Positions 47,373 to 60,436 of a DNA stretch of 64,000 bases are shown here, in pieces (positions within the stretch are counted from its first letter, which is position 1; every line of letters starts with the position of its first letter). The position numbers were made by a program, and so were the translations under genes. Origin of the DNA: Aptenodytes patagonicus (Eukaryota > Chordata > Aves > Sphenisciformes > Spheniscidae); NCBI RefSeq assembly GCF_965638725.1, contig NC_134957.1, positions 22,468,101 through 22,532,100 of the forward strand. Direction: 5' to 3'. Under the pieces are notes generated by a model. It saw only the letters and a list, made by a program, of their open reading frames with translations, ran no database searches and had not been told where the DNA came from.

Positions 47373-48052
47373 TGGAGCGCTCCGTAAAAAAAAAATCAAA
47401 GCGTGAGTCATCCCACTCCAAACCTCAAACCATGTCACAGATCATCCCTCGCTCTGCTGAAGTTCTCCCTCTTCCCCCCGCATGCCTCAGTGGAAGGGGA
47501 AAGGGGAGGCAAACGCAGTTGCCCGCATCCCAGCTCCTCGCACAGCTAAAAAACCCGTCTCGCCTGGCTCACTCTGCCCTCTAGTAGCGGCTGGATTTAC
47601 AGCAACGTGCTATTTCGGTGCCGTGCCTTGCTCTGCTGCACCTCCAGCCTCCAGCCCGGAGCCGGCCCTCGGCTGCCCCGGCTGGGGTGGGAGCACGGCC
47701 GGGGGTTTGAGGAGGAGGGAGGGGGGGGGGGTCTCCAGAGCCTGCCCTGGCTCCGCCGGCATCCCTGGCGTGGAGGCGCAGCCGACACGGGCAGGGCCGT
47801 CCGATTTTCCCGCAGTCCCAGCCCCTGAGCGAGTTAAAAATTTGTGTCCCTCCTCGGCCAGCCTGGAAAAAATCCCTGCCGGTCACCGGGGCTGGAGCGT
47901 GGACAGAGCCCAGGCAAGGGGTTTGGAGCGGCTTGAGAAAAGCAGAGCCCTGAGGCGGGGTCGTTTCTGGATACCCAGGTTTGGGTTCTGTTAGCTCCAG
48001 CTTAAAAAACTTGGACCCGGTCGGAGATCATAGCACCCCCGGGCTATGGAAA

Positions 48053-48075
48053 GGGGGGGGGGGGGGGGGGGGGGG
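48053..48075. repeat. 23-base poly-G tract
   Basis: An uninterrupted G run lies at the edge of the CpG island, with a C-run at 48127-48143 close by. The length is likely imprecise. Confidence 0.85.
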
Positions 48076-48257
48076 CTCTTTTGGAGGTAGCAGCATCAGA
48101 CCTCCAGCCCCGCTGCCACAGACACACCCCCCCCCCCCCCCCCAAACGATGAGACGGAGCCCTTCCAAGCGGTCGCACCAAACGGCATCTCGGCACGGTC
48201 CAGCGCCGGCTCCGGGGCACGACCAAGGAGAGAGCTCGGTAACGGAGGGAGCTGGGG

Positions 48258-48322
48258 TCCGCACGATCGGCCCCGGTGCGCGGGGCCGGCACGGCCCCGC
48301 GCACCGGGGCCGATCGTGCGGA
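48258..48322. repeat. Perfect inverted repeat, 31-bp arms, 3-base loop
   Basis: Arms 48258-48288 and 48292-48322 are exact reverse complements around the loop GCA. Both arms are GC-rich and contain CGATCG-type CpGs. It lies in the CpG island proposed as the WASF promoter. It may be a true cruciform or hairpin, or a fold-back artefact of assembly. Confidence 0.9.
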
Positions 48323-48599
48323 GCGGGGCGGAGCGGGGCGGAGGCGGTGGCGGAGGGGGACACATGCGCCGTGCGCCCACTGCGGGGAGGCGCGGAGAGG
48401 CGCGCAGCGGGGGGACGGCGGCGGCGGCGGCCGCCGCAGCCCTGCACAGCTCCGCGGGGCCGCCGCGGAGAGACAGACACCCCCCACCACCACCCCCCCG
48501 CCACCCTCCCCCCTCACCAGCACCCCCCCCTCCAAAGCCGGCGGAGGTGAGCGGGGGAGGGATGCGGGAATGACGCGGCACGGGGAAGGGGGGGGGGGG

Positions 48600-49515
48600 T
48601 GTCTCCCCCCCCCCATGTGTGAGCTTGCATGGGGGGGGACACCATCGCGGGGCATCGGGGAGGCGTTTTGCAGCCTTTTTACTGGGGTCCCCCATGGCTT
48701 TGCATCCTTTGGGGGCGGGGGGGCATGCTTGCATGGAGGGGATCCCCCACCGCTCTGCATCCTTGCGGGGGGGGGGTTGTCCGGGCCACTTTGCATCCTT
48801 GCATGGCTGGGGGGGGGGTGTCTCCACCGCTTTGCATCCTTGCATGGCTGGGGGGGGGGTGTCTCCACCGCTTTGCATCCTTGCATGGGGGGCCCGGGCC
48901 GCTTTGCATCCCTGGGTTGCAGGGGTGTCCCCCATAGCTTTGCATTCGTGCATGGTGGAGGGGAGGGGGGGGGCGCGTATCGCTTCGCATCCTTGCTTTG
49001 GGAGGGGGTTATCTGAGCTGCTTTGCATCCTTGCGTGGGGGGTCCCTCGTCAGTTTGCACCTATTCATCGCGCCCCCCCCCCCCCCGAGTTATCCCCGGG
49101 TTGGGATCCTCCACCGTTTTACACCTTTGCATGGAGGGGAGGGAGTCAGGCTGCTTTGCACCTTTTCGTCGGCGGGGGGGGGGGATTGCCAAACCACTTA
49201 GCACATTTGCATCACGGTGGCCTGGGCCTCTTTGCATCCTTGCATTGGGGGGGGAGGCCGGGGGGTGTTGCTTTGCATCGTGTACGGGGGAAACGTAGCA
49301 GCTTTACAACCTTGCGAGGGAAGGGGGGGGGGGTGGTCAGGCCTCTTTGCACCCTTGCATGGCGGGGGGAGTGCGTGCTGTCACTTTGCATTCCTGCGTG
49401 GAGAGGGGGGTACCTGGTTGCTTTGCACCCTTGTATTGGGGAGGGGGGGGGGGCATCACTTTACATCCTTGCATTTTGGGGAGGGAGGATCCACCACTGC
49501 TTCTCATTTTTACAT
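48600..49515. repeat. Degenerate G-rich minisatellite, about 40-bp unit
   Basis: Some twenty copies follow the pattern CTTTGCATCCTTGCATGG, then a run of 6-11 Gs, then a variable pyrimidine-rich end. Two neighbouring 41-bp copies (48789-48829 and 48830-48870) are identical; others are diverged in sequence and length. G-runs give strong G-quadruplex potential on the plus strand. One copy carries an exact ATTTGCAT octamer near 49207. Long ORFs here are repeat artefacts. Confidence 0.92.
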
Positions 49516-52500
49516 CATTGTGGAGGATAAGCTGGGCCCGCGGTCGCCTGTGCAGGGAGAGGCACCTATAGCCAGCGTAGGGCAGGGCTCATCACCCCCG
49601 GGCTGGGGAATGTGAGGGGCTGGGGTGCTGCAGCCTGGTGTGAGGCTGGGGAAGCAGAGGGGACAGGGCCGAGCAGGGCAGAAGCCCGGTGGCACCTGCC
49701 ACGCATGGCCCCCCCCTCACAGCCCGGGGTCCTCCCTGGGGTTTGGAGCCCCCCCAGTGGCCCCCCAGGCCGGGGCACCCCCGCAGGCAGGCTGCAGGCA
49801 GGCACACACACCCCCCCCAAGGGTGCAGAGCCTGGGCCTCCATGCTCAGTGATTCAGCTACTTGCAGGGAGCTTTAATTTTATCGCTTAAAACCAGAGTT
49901 CTTGCTGCCTCGTGGTGGTGTCAGCGCTATAAAATACCTATGGATTAAGATGCTTTTTAGTGTAGTTTGTGGCTGCTTTGTCTGCGGCTGCCTGGCATAC
50001 AGCAGCCAGCTGCCGGATACATTGCCGGACACGAGCCAGAGGAGGGGAACGTAGGACCTGGATGTATGGGCAGATCGGCAATGGCAGAATAAATAATTCA
50101 TCCTCAAAACTTCAGCGTGCCAAGGTGCACCCGTCACTTGCTGCATCTCCTTGCCTGGATTTTAGAGAGGTTGCTAGTTTCATTTTAAAGAAAAGGTATT
50201 TTGGTGGCATCTCTGTGTCTCAGTAGCATCCCCTATGACAGGTTGAACAGCTCAGTGATTAGGGGAGGTTGAAGGCAGCATCGGTCCAGCAAAACTTCTT
50301 CTGGCAGCTAGAAGGTTAATGTGCACCGTGCTTTTCTGTCGCAGATGCAGAGCATGCTAAGGGCTCTTACACATAATGCCTGTGATGCAACTTAGACCCC
50401 AAATGTCCGCTCCTTTCCCGAGGAGCTGAAGCCCACAGAGAAAACTCGAGAGAAGCATATTTTGCTTTCAGCTGTCATCTCCCTTGGCCCAGTTCTGAAC
50501 CAAAGATGCTCATCCTCCATTTTATGGTGGATGACAAATCAGCTGCGGATGCCAAGATCTTGACAAGTTACGAACAACAGCCCTCAAGCCAAAAGTGTTA
50601 AAATAAAAAAAAAAATTAAAAAAAAAAGCAAGAATGCTTTTTGCGAAGCTGCTCATCCAAAAAGCCACCCCCTGAGCTGCACCCCACGGGCGAGAGCCGC
50701 AGCTCAGAGGAGCGGAGAGGATGCAACCAGCTCCCAGGCAGGAGCTGCCCCCACTCCCCCGGGTCCCACCGGGATTTTTGCAGGGCGGCACGTACAGCAC
50801 CAGCGGGCGAAGCAGCACTGTCAGCCTGGGAAGGGACCACCCGGGGAACACGGCACAGCCCCGGCAGGGAAAGGCATTTGAGCTGGCTGGGAGTGCTCTG
50901 TGGCTTGAGATGCCGGTCCTGCAGCTGTGCCCAAAGGCATCGAGCGCCGGGTTTCCAGAAAGACCCTTGCTGCTCGCCAAGGGTTTCTTGGGTTTATCAA
51001 AGCGCCTTCTATGTTGGGGAGAATAAGGCTGGTTTGTTCAGCAACGTCCTGCTCACACAAACCACCAGCAAGCGAGAGAGATCCTTCTGTTAATGAGCTG
51101 AGCACAAAAGGGAAAAAAATGTCATTGAAGATTTTCCTTTGGTGATAAAGAGTCATTAAAAACAACACATGATTCCTGGGCCAGCGGGGATCTTTTCCAG
51201 CCAAAACAGAGCCGGGATCTGTGCTGCTGTTCCCACCACCCCATCCCCTGACTCCTCCTCTGAAGATCAAGGCTGGCATCGCTGCTCCCAGGCGGTCCTC
51301 GCACAGGAGCCACGCAGGGAGCAGCCAAAGGATGACGGAGGAGGATCACGTGTAGTTTCATCGGCACCTTGTTTTCACCCTTTTCTCCCTTCAGCATTAC
51401 AGTATCAGGGTGTTGCGTTTGCATGGATTTAGTTTGTATCCGAAGCAGAGAAGAAGCCAAAAGGTGATGGTGGTACCGGGTCTGTCCGGGGGCTGGCAGC
51501 AGCTTCTGTGGGACGGGAAGGACCCGATGAAGCGACCCTCAGCTCCGTGACCAGCGCCGGGGGGGGCGCTGAGGGTTCCCCATTTCTGACAAATCAAACG
51601 ACAGAACCCAAAACCCACATCAACTAAAACCCAAGGAAAACAGCTGCCTGAAAACCCACTTGCCAATTTACAGTGTTTGCCAGTTGCATACCTGTAAAGA
51701 AACATCATTTGGATAAAAGCATTAAGGAGCCTGTTTGTTTTAAACCAGACACACAGCAGGACGAGCTTTTTATACTAACCCCGAGGTAGCGAGGCAGTTG
51801 CATTTATGGCGTCCTCCTAAGCAGGCTTTTTGGTGAAGGTTGGTGTTGCGGAGCCCAGCTTTCAGAGGCGTTTGTGATTTAGAGGCAATTTAGTCAAGTG
51901 CTGTTCCTAGAGCTGAAGCATTTTGCAGTAGGAAGGGGGGGGGGGGGGAGGATACTGTGGCATTTACTAATAAAACTCTTCAGGAATATTTTTAGCTGTG
52001 ATTTAACGTTATGTTGCACTTCACTGTGAAGTGTTCGTTCGCTGAAGCCTCCTGGCAGTTGTTAGCTGTGGTAGAGCTGCCTTTGGCTGAGTTAGCAGAG
52101 GAGGAGAGCTGCAGATGGACCGGAGGAGAGGCGCGGGCAGCGCTCCCAGCCGGGGCGGGCGATGTGCCTTCCTGGTGGGGCACAGGTCACCGATTCGGCC
52201 CCAACCCAGGGAGCGATGCAGCTCTGCTCCAGGGCCAGCCAGACGTCCAGCTCCCTCCTCCCTTTGGCTGGAGGGTCTGACCCTTTCCCTGCAGTTGCAG
52301 CTCAGCCCCAATCTGTTCTTGGCCGACAGCAAATAGTCCTCTGTGCCACCCAGGATCAGGGCTAAGACCTCTCAACTCATTTCACATGTGCTGCGGGAGC
52401 AGCAAGGTCCACAGCTCCAGCTTCCAGCCTCCCCCGAGCCGACAGCCTGCAGATGGGGGACCAGAAATAGCACCCCACGTCCTGGGGCTTTTCAGTCCCC

Positions 52501-55500
52501 AAGGCGTTTTGCCACCCAACGCTTTGCCGTGAGATGTGCTAACACTTCTCTCTTGGGATGGGGCTGGGATGCTTTCCGTGGCCCCAGACCATCAGCAGGC
52601 ATTTGTAAAGCCAGACTCCTTCTGGATGCAGAGGTCTCAAGGAAGGGGCAGGCAGTAGCATTGCTTCTCCCATGCCCATCAGCCTCAGTGCAATCGTGAG
52701 AATTCAGTCTCACTGAAGATCGGCCCCTGGTTTATTTTAAGCAAGGGGAATGCTTGAGATCCAGCCGGTTTTAATATCTTTAATTAACCTTTGGACAAAG
52801 GCTCTGGAGTGATTATCAGTTTCACACAAAGCAATGACATTTGTCATACCGGTAGCGTTCATAGTCATTTGGGCTAGCAACAAATTAAAAAGTGGTTGCA
52901 GATGCATTTCATAAATTAGAGCAACGTGTCCTCACACTTGTGGATCACGCTCCATTTTGTGTGAAGTACCTCAGCAGATCTGGTCCAGCTCTAGCAAGCA
53001 GGTTTCTCTGCATTGCAAAGAGCTGCTTGCACAGTTTTTGCTGGTTGATTTTTTTCTGAGACACCAAAGCTTCAGCCCCTATAGGCTATAGGCTCTGCTC
53101 TCCCTCCTGAGGCTGTTCGTGGCCCACATCAGCCAAACATCTGAGGTTTAGAAGCAGGAGTTTAGGGCCACCTGAGCCAGAGGTTGCCCCTCGGCCATTA
53201 GGTAGCTGCTGGTGGCCCTGTCTGTCCTCTGCAGATTTGTCCTGTTGCTCCTTGAACCCTTCTGCACCGATTTCTAGCACACCCTGTGGCAGAGCTCCAC
53301 AAATCAACAGCTCGAAAGCCTGCTGCTTTTGCAGCTACCATTTATTTCTGCCTGCTCAGAAACACTGCACACCCCGGGGATCCTTCCCAGCCCCCTCCTG
53401 CACACAATCTGTCCTGCCAAACACCATAGGACATGTTCCTTCAGGCACCTACGAGCCCAGCTGAGTGTCACCTCCACCTCTTGTCCTTTTCCCGACTCCA
53501 GAGTCGGCTTTCTTTTTTTTGCTCCTTTCAGTATTTCAGGACTGCCTTGTGCCTCCTTCCCCCTCCTGCCCCTGCAGCCCTTCCCCACCTCGCCGTTCCC
53601 AGGGTGCCCGCACCAAACCACGGGTTGCCATCCTGAACAGGCATTGCGAGATTCTTGCTCTTTTGATATTCATTTGTAAAGTTTCTTGTCTTTTGTTCAA
53701 GGATAATAGATTTTTCAATATACCACTTTGTTTTTTTGCACTACTCTGGCTCCTGGCATCCGACCAAAGCTTTTGCTTCCTTGTAAAAGCCTCCGGTTCC
53801 TGGCAGCGTCTGGTCCTCGGGGCTCAGCAGCGCCCTGGGGAGCCCAGTTCGGGTAAGAGCTTTGATTGCACGGGCCGAGCAAACGAACTGCCCCCAAAGC
53901 TTGGCCCAGAACTGAGCTTAGCTGCGGAGGCTGACCCAAACTCCCAGTCTTTAGGGGTTTGGCGTGGCTGTGCTCACTGCACACATGTTCTCCCTAAATG
54001 CAAGCTCAGGGTTTGTCTTGGCCATCTGAGACATGGTGAATTAGGTTTCCCTCGGCCACCTTGTACAAGCTCAGCTGCTGCTTCGCATGCCATCCAGCCA
54101 GCTGGGTGCCGTGCATCAGTGCCGTCACGCAAGGTATTGAAGATACCTTGATGGCTGATTTGTTTTTGCAAGCCAGCGGTGTGCAACATGGACATCCTTC
54201 CCAGCCCAGCTCTGCTCATCTCTCCCATGGCTCCGTTCCCAATCCAGGTTTCTCCCGCAGGGAGCACCCAGCCATGGAAAGCAAACCCCAAAATTGCCTC
54301 CTGTACCACCTTGGCCCAGTGAAGGAGGGTGACAGCAGGGGGACTTCCCTCCCTCTCTCATGCAATATGAAGCAGGGCACTGGGGCTGAGACTGCAAGTA
54401 TCAGGCACTTACCAAACCAAATGTCTGTCTTGGGGATTAGCCAGCACCTGAAAAACATGTTGTCACCCCACCTGTCCCTCCTTGCAGGGCCATCCAGACC
54501 ATGCATGATCCTTCAGGCCACTTTGGACCCCGCCACAGGAATCCAGCTTGGCTTTGCAAGTCACAGCTCAAACCCCTGCCCAGTGGGAGAAGGCGAGTGG
54601 GTTTGGGGGTGCAGCGGAGGTGAGGAGACAGTTATGTACATGAAAAGCTATTGCAAAGAATATAAGCAGCAATGGCTGGACACAAAGCTCCATTTTTTGG
54701 ACCCTCTTACAAAAGAAGAGCTGCTTTTCTGCCCCTGATGGACCCCAAGGACTTAAGCTGCCAGATGCGATGGCTGCTGAGATGAAGGATGACATCTGGA
54801 AGGAGCCAGCTGTAGGGGTCACCTGTGAGCCAACATCTGCAAATCGCAGCGCCAGGCTGGTCTGCAGGGACGGGGGGGCTGGCGGTCATGGTCTGGGGCA
54901 GCGCTTATTCTCCAGCCCTCCTGCGCTCTTCTCCTGCATGGTCTGGGAAAGCAGGGGCTGCTCTTCAGCAGCACCAGCAGCTTTGGGGTTTGGGATGCTG
55001 TGGTCAATTTGCTGATTGTTCCTTGGGAGAAATCAGCTTCTTAGGGCAGAAGATAAAGCTCATTTCTGGTCTCATCACCTCCCATGCCTAGGCATGGGAT
55101 CACCAGCTGATCTTTGCTCGGGCAGTGGTGAGCTGGACGCTGTTCCCTTCCAAGCTCCTTTGCTTGGTTTGGAAAGCAGGTGGGAGGCTGCGCCTCTGCA
55201 AGCTGATGCCCAGCTTGGGTAGGATACAGCAGACGTCAGGGTGGATTTGGGGAACACCGAGGCTCATTGCAGGCTGGAGGAGGCTGTGAGCCGGCCCGCA
55301 GTCCCATGCACTGGCTGCTGTGAGCTGCCACCCGCTAGACAGAGTGACAGCGGGAAACTGGGCCGAGCAGCCCGATGCACCTCCCAGAGCACAGGCAGCT
55401 CGGGGAGGTCAGTGCCGCTGCCCCGGCGAGATGCTGAGGAGGTTTGACAGATGAATTATGGAAATTGCAATGTGCTACCCTGGGAAGCAGCTATCCACCG

Positions 55501-58500
55501 TGGGAAAGTGGGCGCTTTCCAGTTACCATCATCAGCAACAGTCTCTCCTTGGCCTGACAGCTGAGGCTGTCACCACTGCCTTTCACCTGTGGTATTTCCC
55601 AGTACAGGAAGATAAAGACTTATCGACTCCTTCAGCAGTCGGGGAGAGAGGACAAGTGATGGGAGAGCCCCCGCAGTGTGCCTGTGCCGTGGCAGCGGCT
55701 CTCGGGAAGCCCCCAGCCGGTCCCACTCCTCCTGCCTTCCACCTCCAGGAAATCCCTGCTGAGTTTGTGGCTCCCGTTTTCCTCCTCCTGCAGCCTGACG
55801 CTGGCATTATCCCAGCGAGGGCTCCTCACTTCCACTCAGGAGACAGCAAAGCCTTGTGAATTTTAGTCCATATAAGCGATACCAGAATCCAGCTGATGTT
55901 CCTGGACCCAGCAGAAAAGATGCTCACCCTACAAACACACCCCGTAGATACGCAGAGAAATGGGAAGGGTCAAGTCATGGCAAGAAGGTTTGGCTGGTTG
56001 AGGTTGTGCCTTTGAGTACCTGCACCCATGGAGCGGCCAGCGCCTAAAGAAACTGGGACCATCGCATGAGAAATCAATAAGAGAAGCAAACCTTGCTGAG
56101 GCTGGTTGGAAAAGCCCACGTAACCACCTAAACCTGAGTGGGGCTTTGAAGACAAAGCATCACCGGGGCTTGCACTGTTATCTCAAAGCAGCTGAAGGGC
56201 GGGATCGGAGGGGCCGTGCTGAGCCAGGCAGGGCAGCACTGCCGGCCATGGCTGGGATCTCCCCGCGGCCTCAGAGCCATCGGCTGCATCTAACACACTC
56301 TCAGCTAGAGAGGAAAGAAAGACCTGAACGCTCAAGGGCTGGCATGTTTCCTGAGCCGGAGAGGAGGGCAGGAGCAGGGCGGGAGGGGAAGAGCTCATCC
56401 CCACCTACAAGCATCCATCACCAGCGAGGATGAACACCTGTATCCCAAGGGAGGACTTCAGGAACTCCTTTTCGCACCCTCTGCGCCAGAGCAGGCATTT
56501 CACAGCAGAGCCCAGCGCAGGGCTGCCTGGCCAGGGTCGGACACCTTCCAGCAAACCTGGAGCAGCCCAGCAAGGTGGAAAACCCTTCCCGATGTCCAAC
56601 GCGAGCACAAACACTGAGGCCGGACATCCCACCTGCCCTGGATCAAGTCTTCCTCCGGCAGCACCGATGTAACCCCCCAGCTGCTCCCGCCCTGGCTGTG
56701 CTCTTGCAGCACGAGGACAACATCACCGCAGCACACATTAAGCGAGCGCTGCGAGCAAGGCACTGCCCTGGCCTCGCCACCTCTACCCTCGCTGGGGCGC
56801 AGCAGGGACTGCTGGCAGCCCCACACACACCCACAATCAAGTGACCAGGAGCCAAAGGGGACGGGGACAAAGACAAGGCTGTGACACAGGTCCAATGCCT
56901 GCCCTGAAGATCGTGCCAAACCCAGGACTCGCCCCGGGTGCCAGTACTCACCCAAGGGACCCACCTGGGGCAGGAGCTGCTTGCAGGGGTGAGGTCCAGC
57001 AGGGCACAGCCAGGAATAGGGCTGGAGACCAGCAGCATCGTTCAGGGCAAGACTAGTATCCCCAGCTGAGCTTAAATAACCTCCTGGGCCCATGGGTGGG
57101 GGTGTGGGTCCCAGGTGAGGCTGCTCAGGGCCATCAAGGGCTAGTAGTGCCCATGGGAAGATGGCAATTTGGCCCTGCAGCTGCCCAGATGTGGCTTTAC
57201 TGGTTGCATAGCAATGCCCAGCTGGGCTGTACTGGGGGTGCCACAGCGGTCGCTGCCGAGCTTGGTGCACGCTGTGCGTTGGTGGTGGCCCACAGTGCTG
57301 AGCACTGAGGTGGGGTCCGGTATGGCCACATGTATGGAAGAAATCATGAATTGCTCTTGGCCTAACTCTGTCCACGTTCGGGCTTCTCCCCCTTGCACCA
57401 GGGAGTCACCTCTGCGCCCAGCGGATCCCTGCTCCTGGGAGCCCTTTCCTGAAGGTCTGAGGACCTGACACCAAAATCACCCTCCCAAAGGCTTGGAAAT
57501 GACCCGAAATATCAGCACGAGCAGGAGCAGCCCTGGGCATAACTGAGCATCCCTTCGCTGGGGCTCGGGCCAAGCCGCCAGTGCTCAGGATTTGTGTGCA
57601 GCCTCTTGGTAGGTGTGAGCAAGATGCACCTGCGAGGACAGAAATTAAGTTGGTGTCGCGTGTAGCCCATCCCCACCCAAAGCCTTTTGGTCCCCTGAGT
57701 CGGGACAGGCCTTGAGATCGCGGGTTTTAGGTCAGAAGTTGGGTTTTCAACCCAGAAGTCGGAGGTTTGGTGCCGCCGGTGCACGAGGGATGCTGTTACA
57801 GCAGGTTGAGATGGCACTTGTCGCGGGAGGGGTTGGCAGGGGTTTCTAATCCCTGTGTTCCCGTTAGCAGCCATTGACTGGGGAGGTTAAAAAGCAGCTT
57901 CTCCTGTGGCTCGGCCAAAGTTGCCTGTCGGGGCTACCCTAGCCTAAAAATGTGTGCCTAACTCCTCCTTGGTTTCTTCTGCTGCAAGCTCTGAGTCTTG
58001 TTAGGCCTTTTTTGGGGGGGGAGATTAAAGGGGTCTTTCTTCTCCAGGGACGCGCTCCCATGGCATGGTCTCAAATGCTGTTATCAGACCACATACCCAC
58101 CTTCTGCCCCTCTTCAAGTCTGTCCCTGATGGGAAGAGTTTCAGACCTCGAATCCTTTTTTTCTTCATTCCCCTCTGGGGTCCCCACGGGTGATGGAGGT
58201 GCAGGTGGCCCTGATTCCTCCCGGGCCCCCTGCGCAGGGACAAAAAGCCCCGGGTGCCGGTGGCCGTGTCCCAGGCGGATGCTGAGAATGGCTCTTTGTT
58301 CCCTGTTTCTAATTGCTGGGCCAAAGCAGCTCGTTAACCGCTCTGCCCCGTGCCCTCCCGTCCCTGCTGCCGCCACTCGGGGGGAAATCCCCCGCGGGGA
58401 CGTGCCAGGGCTCAGCCTCTGAGTCCGTATTTTGGGGTGACACATAAAACCGGCTCAAAGCGAGCTTGGGGTGAAGCTGCCAGCGTCGCTCATCTCTTTA

Positions 58501-60277
58501 CGCAGCCCGGGAGGGGGTTCAGGGGGTGCCCAGAAAGGGGGGTTGTACGTAGCCAGAGCAAGACATCCATCAGCAGGTACCCAGAGCCTCCCCTGCAAAC
58601 TCCGTCACAGTTTTCTCAGCCGAAAAATAACCAGCTGGCAGAAGCCTCTTGGTTGTTTTGGGAGCCAGGGACGGTACCAGCCCCGCCATCCACGTGCAGT
58701 GACTTTGGGAAGCGCCGGATGACACGCGGTTTGCTCTGAGCCCGAAGCTTCGCGCGACCCTAAGGAGGGTTCAGGGCTGGGGTCCTTCCCACGGCACCCC
58801 GATTGCCCCGGGGCAGAGCAGAGCCCAGCCATTCACCCCCGGTACGTACAGATCTGGGAGCACAATCAGCCCTTTGGGAAGCTCGATATTAATGATTTAG
58901 AAACAATTTTTGGACTCTTTCATGGAGGGAGCTTGCATTTGCATTTGAAAACTCCGGAGGAGCTGGCGGTGCTGGCGGGGGGACGGGAGCACTGGCCGGG
59001 TGCTATCAATAGGAAACTGTTCTGTCTAACGCTGCCGGGGCCAAAAAATGTGAACTCTGCAGATTTCTGGCTCCGTTCGTGGTCAGAATTGCTGGCTCCG
59101 TTGTCGGTACCCAGCTGCTCCGCTCCCAGCTATTAATGGCTCTGCTCGGAAGCTGGTTTGCCTTCGCTGCCAAAGCAGAGAGGGGTTTTGTGAAAGATGG
59201 GGTGGATGAGGGGTGCCCAGGGTGTGAAACGGGGGGGCCTCAGCTCACTGTATTCGGCATCTGGGAAGGCTGTTCGTGCTGTCCGGTCCTTATCAGCCCG
59301 GGATCCAGTTCGCGGTGATTTCAATGCTAAAGCCATCTGTTTGCCTTTGCACTGGGAGTGTAGCTGAGGCCCGATGCACTCGTGTCACGTAAGACGCCCT
59401 TGTGCAAGCCTGCGGGGTCACCGCCTGCTTTGTGCCTGTCCGTGTTCCGGTCCCAGGCTGCAGCGCCCCAGGAGACACCACCGTGGTTAATAAATGCTCC
59501 GTTTTTTCTTTTTTTCTCCTTTCTCAGCCTGTTTTCCACCACTTGCCCTTCACGCCAACGGGGTAACCTGCCCCCAGCGCCCCCCCCCTCCTACCCCACT
59601 GTGCCCGTCCTTCGTCCTTCCTCGCCAGCTCCCACGGGGGCTCTCGCTGGAGATGAGGCGGTTGGGTACGGGCATCTCCCTACATCCCCTCCCTGAGCCC
59701 CCTGGTTCAGGGGGGGATGGCGGCGGAGCAGGGGCCACGCAGGGATGCTGCGGAGAGCAGGGGCGAGCTGGTCGCGGCAGCTTGCCTCGGTGTAGCGCGT
59801 GCACAAATAAAACCCCGGAGAGCTTTGCACTGAGCTGGAAATAATGGCATTACAAGCGCTTGCTCGCTTCTGGCCGCTGTTTGGGTGGGGTGAGGCTTTT
59901 CGGGGCCGGCTGAAGGGCTGCGGCACGTGGGGGTTTGCTCCTGGTTTGAGCGCAGCTCCAGGCAGGTAAGTGGGAAAGGCTCCCCGGGCGCGGTGGCTTG
60001 TCAGCGGAGCACAAGGGTGAGGACAGGGCCCGGCGAGGTGGTCCTCACCTCTGTCCTGGTGCCATGCCCGTGTGCTCACCAGCATCTGGAGGTTTGCACC
60101 CACGGAGCATCCCCTGCTTGGAAAAGCCCTGCGGCTGCCACGTGGGCCACAGCCTCCCTATCCCAGTGTGGAAAGGATGAGTCCCCTGTGCAGAGAGCAG
60201 AGGGAATGGGGGAAAAAAACAGGCAAATAGCAAAAGCTGCGTATTTTCTTTTTATTCTTTCTTTCTCCTTTGCCCAG
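49516..60277 (+). other. Probable first intron of WASF3-like gene
   Basis: No coding exon was recognised. A G-run lies at 51935-51948, an AT-rich candidate element at 52720-52940, and a CAG/GTAAG donor at 59965 that could close a second non-coding exon. The intron assignment depends on the 48546 donor being real. Confidence 0.45.
52720..52940. promoter_or_regulatory. Candidate enhancer with TCF/SOX-type palindrome
   Basis: It carries TTAATTAA (52780-52787) directly followed by CCTTTGGACAAAGG (52788-52801), an inverted pair of CAAAGG sites typical of TCF/LEF or SOX binding, plus GTGATTATC and further ATTA cores. The sequence is unique and AT-rich. Confidence 0.38.
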
Positions 60278-60436
60278 GAGAGGCCTGAGGGCTCGCCGGC
60301 AGCATGCCGCTGGTGAAGAGGAATATCGAGCCCCGGCACCTGTGCCGGGGGGCTCTTCCCGAGGGGGTGACGAGTGAGCTGGAGTGTGTCACCAACAGCA
60401 CGCTGGCTGCCATCATCAAGCAGCTGGGCAGCCTCA
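60278..60436 (+). CDS. WASF3-like first coding exon
   Basis: A polypyrimidine tract and TGCCCAG acceptor open the exon at 60278, with 26 nt of 5' UTR before the ATG at 60304. The coding part (60304-60436) ends in phase 1 at CTCA/GTAAGT, a near-perfect donor. The acceptor before the ATG shows that at least one non-coding exon lies upstream. It codes for residues 1-44, the start of the WAVE homology domain. Confidence 0.93.

Larger units (their letters stand above)
47590..48560 (+). promoter_or_regulatory. CpG island, probable WASF3-like promoter and non-coding first exon
   Basis: This CpG-dense block has a strong plus-strand donor, GGAG/GTGAGC, with the exon ending at 48546. No ORF in it shows protein-like conservation. 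The WASF coding exon at 60278 needs an upstream non-coding exon, and this is the nearest CpG island 5' of it. The link is inferred. An alternative or additional 5' exon could end at the CAG/GTAAG donor at 59965. Confidence 0.45.

Noticed and set aside
48044-49060. Long minus-strand ORFs and a 303-residue plus-strand ORF (48619-49530)
   Set aside because: They are translations of the minisatellite and flanking GC runs, with repeating unit-length peptides and no recognisable family.
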